From assembly GCA_003021005.1 (NCBI GenBank), contig PXRI01000017.1:121477-185476 (forward strand): a stretch of 64,000 nucleotides of DNA. Direction: 5' to 3'. Shown here piece by piece: positions 15,804-23,431 of the stretch. Below the pieces are notes generated by a model. It made no database searches and was not told the DNA's origin. It worked only from the letters and a program-made list of their open reading frames with translations. Within the stretch, counting starts at the first letter, position 1. Each line of letters starts with the position of its first letter. Source of the stretch: Halobacteriales archaeon QS_1_69_70 (GTDB lineage: Archaea > Halobacteriota > Halobacteria > Halobacteriales > Haloarculaceae). Both the position numbers and the translations under genes were made by a program.

Positions 15804-16913
15804 TCAGGTGACCAGCGGCTGGTTGTACGCCGTCTCCTCGGCCATGACGTACTCCCAGGTGGCTTCACACTCACAGGCCACCTGCTCGAACACCGACGGG
15901 TCCTGCCGGAGGTCGAAGTCCTTGATGGCGGTCTGGACGCGGTCGTCGCAGTCGCCGCAGTTGTGGGGGCCGCGGTCCGAGCCATGGCCGACCGGGTCCG
16001 AGACCACGATGGCGTCGACGTCCGCGGTCGCCTCGAGCACCGCACAGACCGACCAGAGCCACGGGGGCCGGTAGCCGCCGTCGTGATACAGCTCCTCGAC
16101 CATCGTGTGCCGCTGGACGTTGCAGGGGTTCATCGAGACGGTGTGACAGCCCTCGACGCCGGCACACAGCCGGATCGAGCGCGTCATGTCCGCGACGGCG
16201 TCCGGCTCCGCGAGGAACGGGGGCTTCATGAGGAGGTACGCCTTGGTGCCGGCGTCGCCGGCATCGGTCGTGGCAGCACGGGCTTCAGCACACGCGGCCT
16301 CGAACTCGGCGAAGTCGAAGTACTTGTTGACGGCGTCGTGGCGCACCCGATCGGTCGCCGTCTCGAGGCCCACCGCGACGTCGGTATCGAGGCCGCGCTC
16401 GGTGAACTCCCGGACCTTCCCGCGGTCGACGAAGTCCGGCAGCGACTCGACGACGATGCGGTCGCGGTCGGCGAACGTCTCGGCGACCGCCCGGCGGGTC
16501 TCGGCGGGGATCTCGCGCTCGTCGAGGAACGAGCCCGACGTGTAGATCTTGACCAGGCCGGCCCGGTCGGGCGTGTCGGGGTCGGCGCTGAGTTGCTCGT
16601 GTTCGTATTCGAGGCACGCATCGAGTTGGGTCACGAGGTCCTCGTGGGCGACCGTGCCGCCGTCGACGCTCTCGGCGACGTAGCCGCACATCGTGCAGCC
16701 GCCGGCGCGGGCCCACCGGCAGCCACCGGTGTTCAGGATGATCGTGAGAGACTCGTAGCGGCCGTCCGGCGTGGTGTCCTCGTCGAGCCACACGCGGGTG
16801 GGTTCGGTCGGGTCGTAGGTCGTGTCGTTCCGGCTCCGGACCTCCCGCATCACCTCGTTGTGGGCGTCCATGCCCCGGCCCCGCTCGTAGGCCTCCGGGC
16901 TCGGCTGGCTCAT
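15804..16913 (-). CDS. raSEA: Archaeosine biosynthesis radical SAM enzyme RaSEA
   Basis: 369 aa. The iron-sulfur motif is unusual, CX7CX2C: Cys65, Cys73 and Cys76 in GGCRWARAGGCTMCGYVAES, typical for this family. Downstream are KIYTSGSFLDEREIP and VESLPDFVDRG, and a C-terminal Cys-rich part (HNCGDCDD, ACECEATWEYV). Established role: RaSEA works with ArcS and cleaves the lysine adduct on 7-cyano-deazaguanine-15 to give the amidine of archaeosine. tgtA and arcS lie within 14 kb of each other on either side. Its ATG overlaps the stop of the upstream VanZ-like gene by 4 bp, so they form an operon. Confidence 0.9.
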   Translation of the reverse strand: MSQPSPEAYERGRGMDAHNEVMREVRSRNDTTYDPTEPTRVWLDEDTTPDGRYESLTIILNTGGCRWARAGGCTMCGYVAESVDGGTVAHEDLVTQLDACLEYEHEQLSADPDTPDRAGLVKIYTSGSFLDEREIPAETRRAVAETFADRDRIVVESLPDFVDRGKVREFTERGLDTDVAVGLETATDRVRHDAVNKYFDFAEFEAACAEARAATTDAGDAGTKAYLLMKPPFLAEPDAVADMTRSIRLCAGVEGCHTVSMNPCNVQRHTMVEELYHDGGYRPPWLWSVCAVLEATADVDAIVVSDPVGHGSDRGPHNCGDCDDRVQTAIKDFDLRQDPSVFEQVACECEATWEYVMAEETAYNQPLVT

Positions 16914-17278
16914 TGCCGGCCGCTAGCCGTGGCGCCGACCGTGTTGACGAGGACGTCGACGGCGCTCGCGTTCCGGGAGGGCAGCGGTGCCTGGACCAGC
17001 TCGACGCCCCCGCCGTAGCACACCGCGGTACCGGCGGCGAGGAGGAGGGCGCGTCCGTCCGCCCGGAGCAGGCCGTAGCCGACCGCGGCGGACAGCCCGG
17101 CGTAGGCGACGAGGTGGAGGTAGGTCGCTAGCGGGACGCCGAAAAGCGACGGCGAGGGGCCCGACCCGGGGTCCCGGACGGAAGCCACGAGGATGAGCGT
17201 CGCGACCGCGCCGGCGACGCTCCACCTGACGGCCGGCGCGGCCACGGGGAGTCCTCGGGGCACGGGCCTGTCGTTCAC
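16910..17278 (-). CDS. VanZ-like family membrane protein
   Basis: 122 aa from GTG 17278. It has four predicted membrane helices: VRWSVAGAVATLILVASV, FGVPLATYLHLVAYAGLSAAVGYGLL, ALLLAAGTAVCYGGGVELVQAPL and a short C-terminal amphipathic segment. The YGGGVELVQ...PSRNASAVDVLVNTVGA signature is characteristic of VanZ-like proteins (ExxQ, then R/D-x-D-x-xxN). Function in archaea is unknown. The open frame continues upstream without family character. It overlaps RaSEA by 4 bp. Confidence 0.8.
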   Translation of the reverse strand: MNDRPVPRGLPVAAPAVRWSVAGAVATLILVASVRDPGSGPSPSLFGVPLATYLHLVAYAGLSAAVGYGLLRADGRALLLAAGTAVCYGGGVELVQAPLPSRNASAVDVLVNTVGATASGRQ

Positions 17279-17462
17279 CGCGGGCGGTCTTGAACACTCC
17301 GGCACGGCAGGACGGCGACGGTCGGCCGCGCGTCGGACGTCGAGATGGTGGCTGCCTCGGTCCTCCGGGACGCCCAGCCGCTGGCAGACTTCCGTCCGGC
17401 GGGTCGCCCGCGGGGCGGTCGGTTGCTCGGCGGGGCGTCCCACCGGCCGCTCGCGGCGGCCA

Positions 17463-17480
17463 GTAACCGGTTCCGGTTAC
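17463..17480. promoter_or_regulatory. Perfect 18-bp palindrome upstream of the AOR promoter
   Basis: GTAACCGGTTCCGGTTAC is a perfect inverted repeat. It ends about 12 bp before a TATA-like ACTATTACG (17492-17500), which lies about 25-30 nt before the AOR start. Placement immediately upstream of the basal promoter suits an activator or repressor site. It also lies in the 245-bp gap to the divergent VanZ/RaSEA operon, so it could act on both. The factor is unknown. Confidence 0.6.
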
Positions 17481-17523
17481 ATCGCCGCGGCAACTATTAC
17501 GGAGGTTGGGAACAACTAGCTAG

Positions 17524-19467
17524 ATGTACGTTACCATGACTGATCTAGGTGGATTCCACGACCACGTCGCTCGCGTCGACCTCTCCGATGGGAACGTCGC
17601 CTACGAAGGCGTCGACGACGAGGACGCGCGGAAGTACATCGGCGCGCGCGGCCTCGGCGTCAAGTACGTCTTCGACCAGGGGCCGGACGTCGACCCCCTC
17701 GGGCCGGACAACCTGCTGGCGTTCACGAACGGACCGCTGACCGGCACGCAGGTGACGATGAGCGGCCGCATCGCGATCTGTACGAAATCCCCGCTGACCC
17801 ACACCGTCACCGACAGCCACCACGGGGGGTGGTCCGGCGCCCGCCTCAAGTGGGCCGGCTTCGACGGCCTGCTGTTCGAGGGCGAAGCGGACCGCCCCGT
17901 GTACGCCTACGTCGAGGACGGCGAGGTCGAACTCTGGGACGCCTCCCACCTCTGGGGCGCCGGCGTCCACGCCACCCGCGATCGGGTCGAGGCCGACCTC
18001 GACGGCGAGTACGGCAAGGACCTCTCCATCATGGCCATCGGGCAGGCCGGGGAGAACGAGGTGCACTTTGCCAACATCGTCAACGAGGACGACCGGGCGT
18101 CCGGCCGCGGCGGCACCGGCGCCGTGATGGGCTCGAAGAACCTCAAGGCCGTCGTCGTCAGGGCCGCGACGGACATGCCCCAGCCGGCGGACCCGGAGAC
18201 GTTCAAGACGGGCCACAAGCAGGCGATGGAGGTCATCCAGGAGTCGGAGGTCACCGCCCCGAACGAGGGCGGCCTCTCCGTGTACGGGACGAACGTCCTC
18301 ATGAACGCGACGGAGGAGATGGACGGTCTCCCGACGCGGAACGCGAAGTATACCTCGACGGCCAGCGAGGCCGCCGAATCGCCGGACGGGCCGGACATCG
18401 ACGCCGAGCACGTCTCCGGCGAGAACGTCCGGGAGAACATCCTCGTCGAGGAGCCGACGTGTCACTCCTGTCCCGTCGCGTGCAAGAAGGAGGTCGAGGT
18501 CGACGTCCACCACAAGGGCGAGGACATGAACCTCCGGATGGAGTCCTACGAGTACGAGTCGGCGTGGGCGCTCGGCCCGAACTCCATGAACGACGACCGC
18601 GACCAGGTCGCCGTCATGATCGACCGGTGTAACGACCTCGGGTTCGACACCATCGACGGCGGCAACATGCTCGCGATGGCCATGGAGATGACCGAGAAGG
18701 GCTACGTCTCTGAGGGGATAGAGTGGGGCGACACCGAGGAGATGATCGACATGCTCGAGGCCATCGGTCACCGCGACGGCGACCTCGCCGACGCCCTGGC
18801 CGAGGGCGCCGAGGGCGCCGCCGAGCGGTTCGACGCCCACGACTGCCGGCTGGACGTGAAGGGCCAGACGATGCCCGCCTACGACCCCCGCTGCATGAAG
18901 GGGATGGGCATCGCCTACGCCACCTCGAACCGCGGCGCCTGCCACCTGCGCGGCTACACGCCCGCCGCCGAGATCCTGGGCATCCCGGAGAAGGTCGACC
19001 CCGTCGAGTGGGAGGGCAAGGCCGAACTCACCGCCACGTTCCAGGACATGCACGCCATCTCCGACAGCTTCGACATCTGCAAATTCAACGCCTTCGCCGA
19101 GGGCATCGAGGAGTACGTCCTCCAGTACAACGGCATGACCGGCCGCGACGTCGGCGAGGAGGAACTCATGCAGGCCGGCGAGCGCGTCTGGAACCTGGAG
19201 CGGTACTACAACAACCTCGTCGGGTTCGACGCCGCGGACGACGACCTGCCGGACCGGTTCGTCGAGGGCGCCGAGGACGCGGTCCCCGGCCAGGGCGGCG
19301 TCGAGGGCAGCCTGGTCGAACTCGACCGGATGAAGGACGCCTACTACGACCACCGCGGCTGGGTCGACGGCGTCGTCACCGAGGAGAAACTCGACGAACT
19401 CGACATCGACGTCGGGCCCGGCACCGACGTCACCAGCGGCGAGGGCGCGGCGCCCGCCGACGACTGA
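17524..19467 (+). CDS. Tungsten-containing aldehyde ferredoxin oxidoreductase family protein
   Basis: 647 aa, AOR family. It oxidises aldehydes to acids with a bis-pterin tungsten centre and a [4Fe-4S] cluster, reducing ferredoxin. Visible features: N-terminal RVDLSDGNVAYEGV and the IGARGLGVKYVFD stretch, GPLTGTQVTMSGR, the Asn/Gly motif RGGTGAVMGSKNLKAVVV (195-212), cluster cysteines Cys313, Cys316 and Cys320 in CHSCPVACKKE, and a later Cys near SDSFDICKFNAFAEG. ATG 17524 is used; ATG 17536 is an alternative. A palindrome and TATA box precede it. Possible partner genes (MoaD-like) lie at 22-24 kb but are damaged. Substrate unknown. Confidence 0.92.
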   Translation: MYVTMTDLGGFHDHVARVDLSDGNVAYEGVDDEDARKYIGARGLGVKYVFDQGPDVDPLGPDNLLAFTNGPLTGTQVTMSGRIAICTKSPLTHTVTDSHHGGWSGARLKWAGFDGLLFEGEADRPVYAYVEDGEVELWDASHLWGAGVHATRDRVEADLDGEYGKDLSIMAIGQAGENEVHFANIVNEDDRASGRGGTGAVMGSKNLKAVVVRAATDMPQPADPETFKTGHKQAMEVIQESEVTAPNEGGLSVYGTNVLMNATEEMDGLPTRNAKYTSTASEAAESPDGPDIDAEHVSGENVRENILVEEPTCHSCPVACKKEVEVDVHHKGEDMNLRMESYEYESAWALGPNSMNDDRDQVAVMIDRCNDLGFDTIDGGNMLAMAMEMTEKGYVSEGIEWGDTEEMIDMLEAIGHRDGDLADALAEGAEGAAERFDAHDCRLDVKGQTMPAYDPRCMKGMGIAYATSNRGACHLRGYTPAAEILGIPEKVDPVEWEGKAELTATFQDMHAISDSFDICKFNAFAEGIEEYVLQYNGMTGRDVGEEELMQAGERVWNLERYYNNLVGFDAADDDLPDRFVEGAEDAVPGQGGVEGSLVELDRMKDAYYDHRGWVDGVVTEEKLDELDIDVGPGTDVTSGEGAAPADD

Positions 19468-19496
19468 TCGTGACTGCTGTGAGTCACTAGCGGATC

Positions 19497-19518
19497 GACC
19501 GCCCGGCTTTGGGCGGTC
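19497..19518. terminator. Hairpin between convergent genes
   Basis: GACCGCCC (19497-19504) and GGGCGGTC (19511-19518) form a perfect 8-bp stem with the 6-nt loop GGCTTT, between the convergent AOR and beta-propeller genes. Outer bases ATC/GAT can lengthen the structure. It may act as a two-way terminator or RNA-end stabiliser; archaeal termination does not require it. Confidence 0.55.
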
Positions 19519-19555
19519 ATTCGGTCGATACCGAGACGACGTACAGTGATCACGA

Positions 19556-20644
19556 TCAGTCGAAGGCGTAGATGTCGCCGGCCCTCGTCGGGACGTAGAG
19601 CACGCCCTCGACGGCGGCTGGACCGGTGGTCAGCCCGGCGTCGGCGACCTTGCCTTCTAACCGGCGGGTCCCGAAGGTGGCCCGCGTCGAACCGTCCCCG
19701 GCGTCGAGGGCGACGAGCGAATTGGAACGTGGGGTGAACCCCCCGCCCGTGTATACCGTGTCGGCGGCGACGGTCGGGGACACGAGGGTATCCACGTCCG
19801 TCTCGACGCTCCAGCGGCGTTCGCCCTCCGTGGTGAGCGACGCCACCCGCCCGCCGGTGCCGGCCGCGTAGACGGCGTCGTCGGTGACCGCAACCGGTAG
19901 CTCGATGCGGAACACCTCCAGGTCCTGCCGCCAGCGCTCCTCGCCGGTGGCGGCGTCCAGCGCGAGGAGGACACTGTCCTCGACTCCAAGATAGACGCGG
20001 CCGTTTGCGATGGCCGCGATCCCATCGGGCTCTACCTCCGTGCGCCACTGCTGGTCACCCGTGTCGGCGTCGAGCGCGTACGTCCACTCGGAATCCTTCG
20101 CGCTGGCTCCGACGAATACGGACCCGTCGGCGACCCCCAGGAGGGAAGCGCCCTCGTCTTCGGGGGCCGTTCGCCACAGCTCGTCGTTACCGTCGCGCGC
20201 GATGACCTGCATCCCGGCGGTTTTGTAGGTGGTGCCGCCGACGACCCGGGCACCCCGGAAGCGGGCCTTCATTTCCCAGTCGTCCGACGAATCCTCGATA
20301 CGTTCGCCCGTTCGGGCGTCGTTCTGGTCCGGCCCAAATTGGAGTACTCCGGGACTGTGGACCAGACACCCCAGGTCCCCGGATGGTGCGCAGTCGGCGT
20401 AGCGCCACGCCGGTTCCTCCAGGCTGTCCGGTCCGAACGCATCGGGATTGTAGCCGATATTGGCGCCGTCGTAGTGTGGGTGTCCCCACTCGGCGTCGGC
20501 CGAGAGTTCGACGTCGTGGTCGTGGATGGTGCGACCTTCCTCGCAGTCGTCGCGCTCGGGGCCGAGCTGGAGACAGCCGCCGAGACCGAATCCCGTGACG
20601 ACGCCGGCCGTTCTGAGTGCCGTTCGCCGACGTATTTTCACCAT
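19556..20644 (-). CDS. PQQ-like beta-propeller lipoprotein
   Basis: 362 aa. Twin-arginine signal (IRRRTALRTAG) and lipobox GLGGC, with Cys24 as lipidation site. The rest is a WD/PQQ-like propeller: repeated blades such as WTYALDADTGDQQWRTEV, LLALDAATGEERWRQDL and LVALDAGDGSTRATFG, each with the A-x-D-x-x-(T/D)G-x-x-x-W pattern. Such proteins are common on haloarchaeal surfaces. Many are scaffolds rather than quinoprotein enzymes, and no PQQ-binding residues can be assigned. A frameshifted relative lies at 27945-29067. Confidence 0.85.
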   Translation of the reverse strand: MVKIRRRTALRTAGVVTGFGLGGCLQLGPERDDCEEGRTIHDHDVELSADAEWGHPHYDGANIGYNPDAFGPDSLEEPAWRYADCAPSGDLGCLVHSPGVLQFGPDQNDARTGERIEDSSDDWEMKARFRGARVVGGTTYKTAGMQVIARDGNDELWRTAPEDEGASLLGVADGSVFVGASAKDSEWTYALDADTGDQQWRTEVEPDGIAAIANGRVYLGVEDSVLLALDAATGEERWRQDLEVFRIELPVAVTDDAVYAAGTGGRVASLTTEGERRWSVETDVDTLVSPTVAADTVYTGGGFTPRSNSLVALDAGDGSTRATFGTRRLEGKVADAGLTTGPAAVEGVLYVPTRAGDIYAFD

Positions 20645-21051
20645 CTGTTTATCAACGGGTCCGTCGACGGACGGTTCGATCGGAACGTGTCATAGATCGG
20701 GTGTCGGTAGGCTTCTATATATCAAACCAAGAGTAATAAAACGTACCGCCGGTCGCGGCGGGCACTGTTCAGATTAGGAAAGAGTTCGTCAGACAGCTCG
20801 AAACACCGGGCTCATGGCCTCGGTCGGCCCCTCGAACAACCGGATCGGGTGGGACTCCGCAAGGGGCCGGCGGCTCGGGGAAGGCCGGCGACGCAAGCAC
20901 TGCAGCGAACGAAGTGAGCGAAGCGCGCAGCGAGCCGCCCGACCCGAGCCGCCGGGGGCTTGCGTCCGCCGATGTATTACACCACGGTTTAATTGAACAT
21001 TGACGTCGCCACGGCGGTGTTCAGATAAGCACGCCGGGCCATCGCGCCTGT
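20645..21051. other. Intergenic region with paired inverted repeats
   Basis: 407 bp without a supported gene. An AT-richer half next to the propeller gene likely carries its promoter (TTCTATATATCAAACC near 20712). The other half holds GC-rich inverted repeats in crossed order (see 20869-20971). A small AGATAAGC element lies about 25 nt before the methyltransferase start. Confidence 0.6.
20869..20971. repeat. Two interleaved inverted repeats (A-B-A'-B' order)
   Basis: Arm A GGCGGCTCGGG (20869-20879) pairs perfectly with A' CCCGAGCCGCC (20943-20953). Arm B CGGCGACGCAAGC (20886-20898) pairs with B' GCTTGCGTCCGCCG (20958-20971) with one bulged base. The order A-B-A'-B' cannot be a nested hairpin; as RNA it would be a pseudoknot. 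The spacer is made of repeated GCGAACGAAGTGAGCGAAGC-like words common in haloarchaeal intergenic DNA. Confidence 0.6.
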
Positions 21052-21648
21052 ATGGATCGCGATCGGGTCCGGCGCCTGTGGGAGGACGTCTCGGCGACGT
21101 ACGCCGACCGGCGGGACCCCGACGGTAGCGACGCCGACCTGCTCGAGGACCTGCGCGGGCGGTTGCCCGAAGACCCCCTGGTCGTGGACGTGGGGTGCGG
21201 CGACGGCGCCCGGACGCTCGCCAACCTGCCGGACGGCAGCATCGGCGTCGATTTCGCCCGTGCCGGCCTTGAGTTCGCGGCCGGGGAGGTCCCCGCCGCG
21301 CGACTCCTGCAGGGCGACATGCTCCAGTTGCCGCTCCGGACGGGGATCGCCGACGCGGTGACGGCCTACCACGCCGTCTTCCACGTCGACCGGGAGCGAC
21401 ACCCCGAGGTGTACGCGGAGTTCGCCCGCGTGCTGAAGCCGGGCGGCTGGCTGCTGCTAACGCTGCCGGGCGGCCGGTTCGAGACGGTCCGCCGCGAGTG
21501 GATGGGCGGGTCGATGTTCTTCTCGGCGCCGGGCCGCGGCCGGACGCTGGACGCCATCGAGGAGGCGGGATTCGAGGACGCCGAAACGGTCACGGCCGAC
21601 GACCCGCTGGGCAAACGCACCGAGTTCGTGTTCGCCCGACGGGGCTGA
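21052..21648 (+). CDS. Class I SAM-dependent methyltransferase
   Basis: 198 aa. Rossmann-type methyltransferase with motif I VVDVGCGDGARTLANLP (about 43-59), motif II IGVDFARAGLEFA, motif III QGDMLQLPLRTGIADAVTAYHAVFHV, and motif IV/V FARVLKPGGWLLLTLPGG (Methyltransf_11 type). Substrate is not evident; UbiE/COQ5-like relatives act on small molecules, and some AlkB8-like relatives act on tRNA. An AGATAAGC element about 25 nt upstream suggests a leaderless transcript. It converges on the truncated gene at 21652. Confidence 0.85.
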   Translation: MDRDRVRRLWEDVSATYADRRDPDGSDADLLEDLRGRLPEDPLVVDVGCGDGARTLANLPDGSIGVDFARAGLEFAAGEVPAARLLQGDMLQLPLRTGIADAVTAYHAVFHVDRERHPEVYAEFARVLKPGGWLLLTLPGGRFETVRREWMGGSMFFSAPGRGRTLDAIEEAGFEDAETVTADDPLGKRTEFVFARRG

Positions 21649-21651
21649 CCG

Positions 21652-21921
21652 CTACTTGCCGAGGACGACGGCCTCCCGGAAACCCAGCGGCGTTTCGAAC
21701 TCCTCGCTGCGATCGAGGTCGTCGCCGAGTTCGCGCAGGTGGGCGGCGTGGGCGCGCCGGAGGGCCTGCCACTCGCGCTCCTCCAGGCCCATTTCCTCGC
21801 CGGGGTCCGCCCAGTGGTCCGACTCGACGAAGAAGGCGGCTTGCGATTCGTCGTCGTGGGCGCGCTCGTAGCGGCGGCCGTACTCGGGGAGCCGCGGGCC
21901 GAGCTGGTGCTGGGCGCGGGC
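21652..21921 (-). pseudogene. 5'-truncated duplicate of the gene at 22523-22888
   Basis: On the minus strand, after the stop of the lipoprotein gene, the same frame continues ARAQHQLGPRLPEYGRRYER and onward to a final EAVVLGK. It aligns with residues about 30 to the end of the 121-aa protein at 22523-22888 (LGPRLPEYGRRYE, GHWADLGEEM, RRAHATHLRELGDDLDRSEEFET). The N-terminal quarter and any start codon are missing. It is best read as a duplicate that lost its 5' end at the junction with the lipoprotein gene. Confidence 0.8.
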
Positions 21922-22338
21922 TCACCCTTCGACCCGGCAACCAGCTCCCGACCACGTCCCGAGCAGGTGCACGTCCCCCTCGTACGTTATTTCGTACTTC
22001 GTCACGACGTCCGTGTATTCGTACTCGGGAGCCGGCTCGTCGGTGTCCTCCACCTCGTAGTAGCTGTCCGGGTTCTCGAGCGCACCCTCGAAGTACCGCT
22101 GTGCGGTCGACGACAGGTTCTCGTACCGATACCGGTCGACTATCTGGTGGTCGCGTTCCTCGTCCAGTACGTCGTGTCGTAGCGTACAGTCGCCGGGTCC
22201 GGTCGTCGTCTGCTCGTCGGTCGTCGGACCGGTGGCCCCGTCGTCGGTCGTCGTCCGACCGATGGTGCTGCACCCGGCGACCGCTGCCGTTCCGCCGACG
22301 ATCAGGAACCGTCTCCGTGTCTGGAGGGCCTCTCGCAC
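21922..22338 (-). CDS. Small Tat lipoprotein, function unknown
   Basis: 138 aa. TRRRFLIVGG twin-arginine motif and lipobox AVAGC (Cys23), followed by a Thr/Asp/Gly linker (TTTDDGATGPTTDEQTTTG). The mature domain (about 50-138) contains Cys pairs (DCTLRHDVLDEERDH, GAGCRVEG) and repeated Tyr/Glu-rich strands. The upstream 80 bp is AT-rich and likely its promoter. Its stop directly abuts the truncated gene remnant in the same frame. Lower GC than its neighbours suggests a separate history. Confidence 0.7.
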   Translation of the reverse strand: MREALQTRRRFLIVGGTAAVAGCSTIGRTTTDDGATGPTTDEQTTTGPGDCTLRHDVLDEERDHQIVDRYRYENLSSTAQRYFEGALENPDSYYEVEDTDEPAPEYEYTDVVTKYEITYEGDVHLLGTWSGAGCRVEG

Positions 22339-22522
22339 GGCCGGCTGGTTGTCCTCGGTGACTTGTTTATCTTGTGTCTAAATTTTCGAATTTTTGCTCT
22401 TGTGAATCATGTTGTTGATTTTCAGAGGGCGGCACCGAGAGCATGTTTGAGCGCCTCGTCACTAGCTGCACGGAGCGGGCGATGGCGTACTCCTGGAACC
22501 ACGGAGCAGGTAACCATTGAAA

Positions 22523-22888
22523 TCACTCCCTCCCCTTCCCGATCACGACGACCTCCCGGAGGTCCAGCGCCGTCTCGAACTCCTCGCTGCGATCGAGGTC
22601 GTCGCCGAGTTCGCGCAGGTGGGTTGCGTGGGCCCGTCGGAGGGCCTGCCACTCCCGCTCGTCGAGGGCCATCTCCTCGCCGAGGTCGGCCCAGTGGCCC
22701 GCCTCGACGAAGAAGACGGCCGCCGACTCGTCTTCGTGGGCACACTCGTACCGGCGGCCGTACTCCGGGAGCCGCGGGCCGAGCAGTCCCTGGGCCCGGT
22801 CGGCCAGATCCGGCAGCCGCTCGCCGGAGACCGACGCCTTCGCGGCGGCGAGTACCAGCGCCGTGCCGTCGAGCGGGCCGCCGGCCAT
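22523..22888 (-). CDS. Conserved haloarchaeal protein of unknown function (121 aa)
   Basis: A small soluble, mostly helical protein. Visible blocks: MAGGPLDGTALVLAAAKASVSGERLPDLA, then LLGPRLPEYGRRYECAHED, a strand SAAVFFVEAGHWADLGEEM, and the helix EWQALRRAHATHLRELGDDL. I do not recognise the family. It is the last of a minus-strand series starting with arcS: arcS, MoaD-like, 86-aa protein, this gene. A truncated copy lies at 21652-21921. Context hints at a link with the MoaD-like sulfur carrier or AOR maturation, but this is inference. Confidence 0.65.
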   Translation of the reverse strand: MAGGPLDGTALVLAAAKASVSGERLPDLADRAQGLLGPRLPEYGRRYECAHEDESAAVFFVEAGHWADLGEEMALDEREWQALRRAHATHLRELGDDLDRSEEFETALDLREVVVIGKGRE

Positions 22889-22891
22889 CCG

Positions 22892-23152
22892 TCACCCGCC
22901 GGCGCGGATGGCCTTCCGGTCGAACCGCTCGATGAGGGGGGAAAGCACCGCCGCCTCGCCCTCGAAGGTGACCGTGACCTCCGAGAGTTCGATGGCACCG
23001 GCCGGGTTGGCGGACCCCTCCGAGAGGTCGGCCGCCCACCCGTCGCCCTCGATCCGGTCGCCGTCGGGGTCGACGCGCTCGCCGCCGAGGGTCTCCAGGT
23101 AGTCCGCGGCGAGCCGCTTTGAGATGCCGCGGTACTGTTCGGTCCGCTCCAT
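22892..23152 (-). CDS. MoaD-associated small protein of unknown function (86 aa)
   Basis: 86 aa, MERTEQYRGISKRLAADYLE to the end IERFDRKAIRAGG. It has a small alpha/beta look: helix RLAADYLETLGG, strand WAADLSEGSA, strand EVTVTFEGEAAVLSPLIERF. Its ATG overlaps the original stop of the MoaD-like gene (TGATG). A Thermus MoaD-related protein is a natural fusion of a MoaD domain with a small C-terminal domain (DUF1952). This protein might be the equivalent, but I could not verify similarity. The frameshift in moaD also puts this gene in frame with the MoaD N-terminus, giving a possible 179-aa fused product. Confidence 0.65.
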   Translation of the reverse strand: MERTEQYRGISKRLAADYLETLGGERVDPDGDRIEGDGWAADLSEGSANPAGAIELSEVTVTFEGEAAVLSPLIERFDRKAIRAGG

Positions 23153-23431
23153 CAGCCGCCCGCGACCGGCGGGAAGACGCTCACCCGGTCGCCCGCGTCG
23201 AGCCGACAGCTGCGGCCCGATGTCGCCGTCGTCGTCCAGCAGCTCGCCGGCAAGCTCCGGGTACTCGGACTCGATACCCGCGAGGACGTCCCCGACCGTC
23301 GCGTCGGCGTCGAACGCCCTGTGGAGTTCCTTCTGTCCGACGGCGGCCCGGTACGTCGCGAAGAACCGGAGTTCGAGCTCCTTCTCGTCGGACGCGGCGT
23401 CGGGGCGGGCGTCCGGGGCGTCGCCGGTCAT
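23152..23431 (-). pseudogene. MoaD/ThiS-like gene with internal deletion and frameshift
   Basis: From ATG 23431 the protein reads ELELRFFATYRAAVGQKELH, VGDVLAGIESEYPELAGELL and DIGPQLS, a clear MoaD/SAMP1-type start. The family's next strand (VLRNG... region, about 16 residues) is missing. The expected ending LDAGDRVSVFPPVAGG-stop is present, but in another frame. The span from start to natural stop is 280 nt, not a multiple of three. In the frame that stays open, translation runs on into the downstream 86-aa gene. The diglycine tail is thereby lost. The ATG overlaps the arcS stop by 4 bp. Confidence 0.8.

Noticed and set aside
17545..19353. Minus-strand open frame of about 600 codons opposite the AOR gene
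   Set aside because: Shadow of the AOR coding sequence; no domain and typical Val/Asp/His antisense composition.
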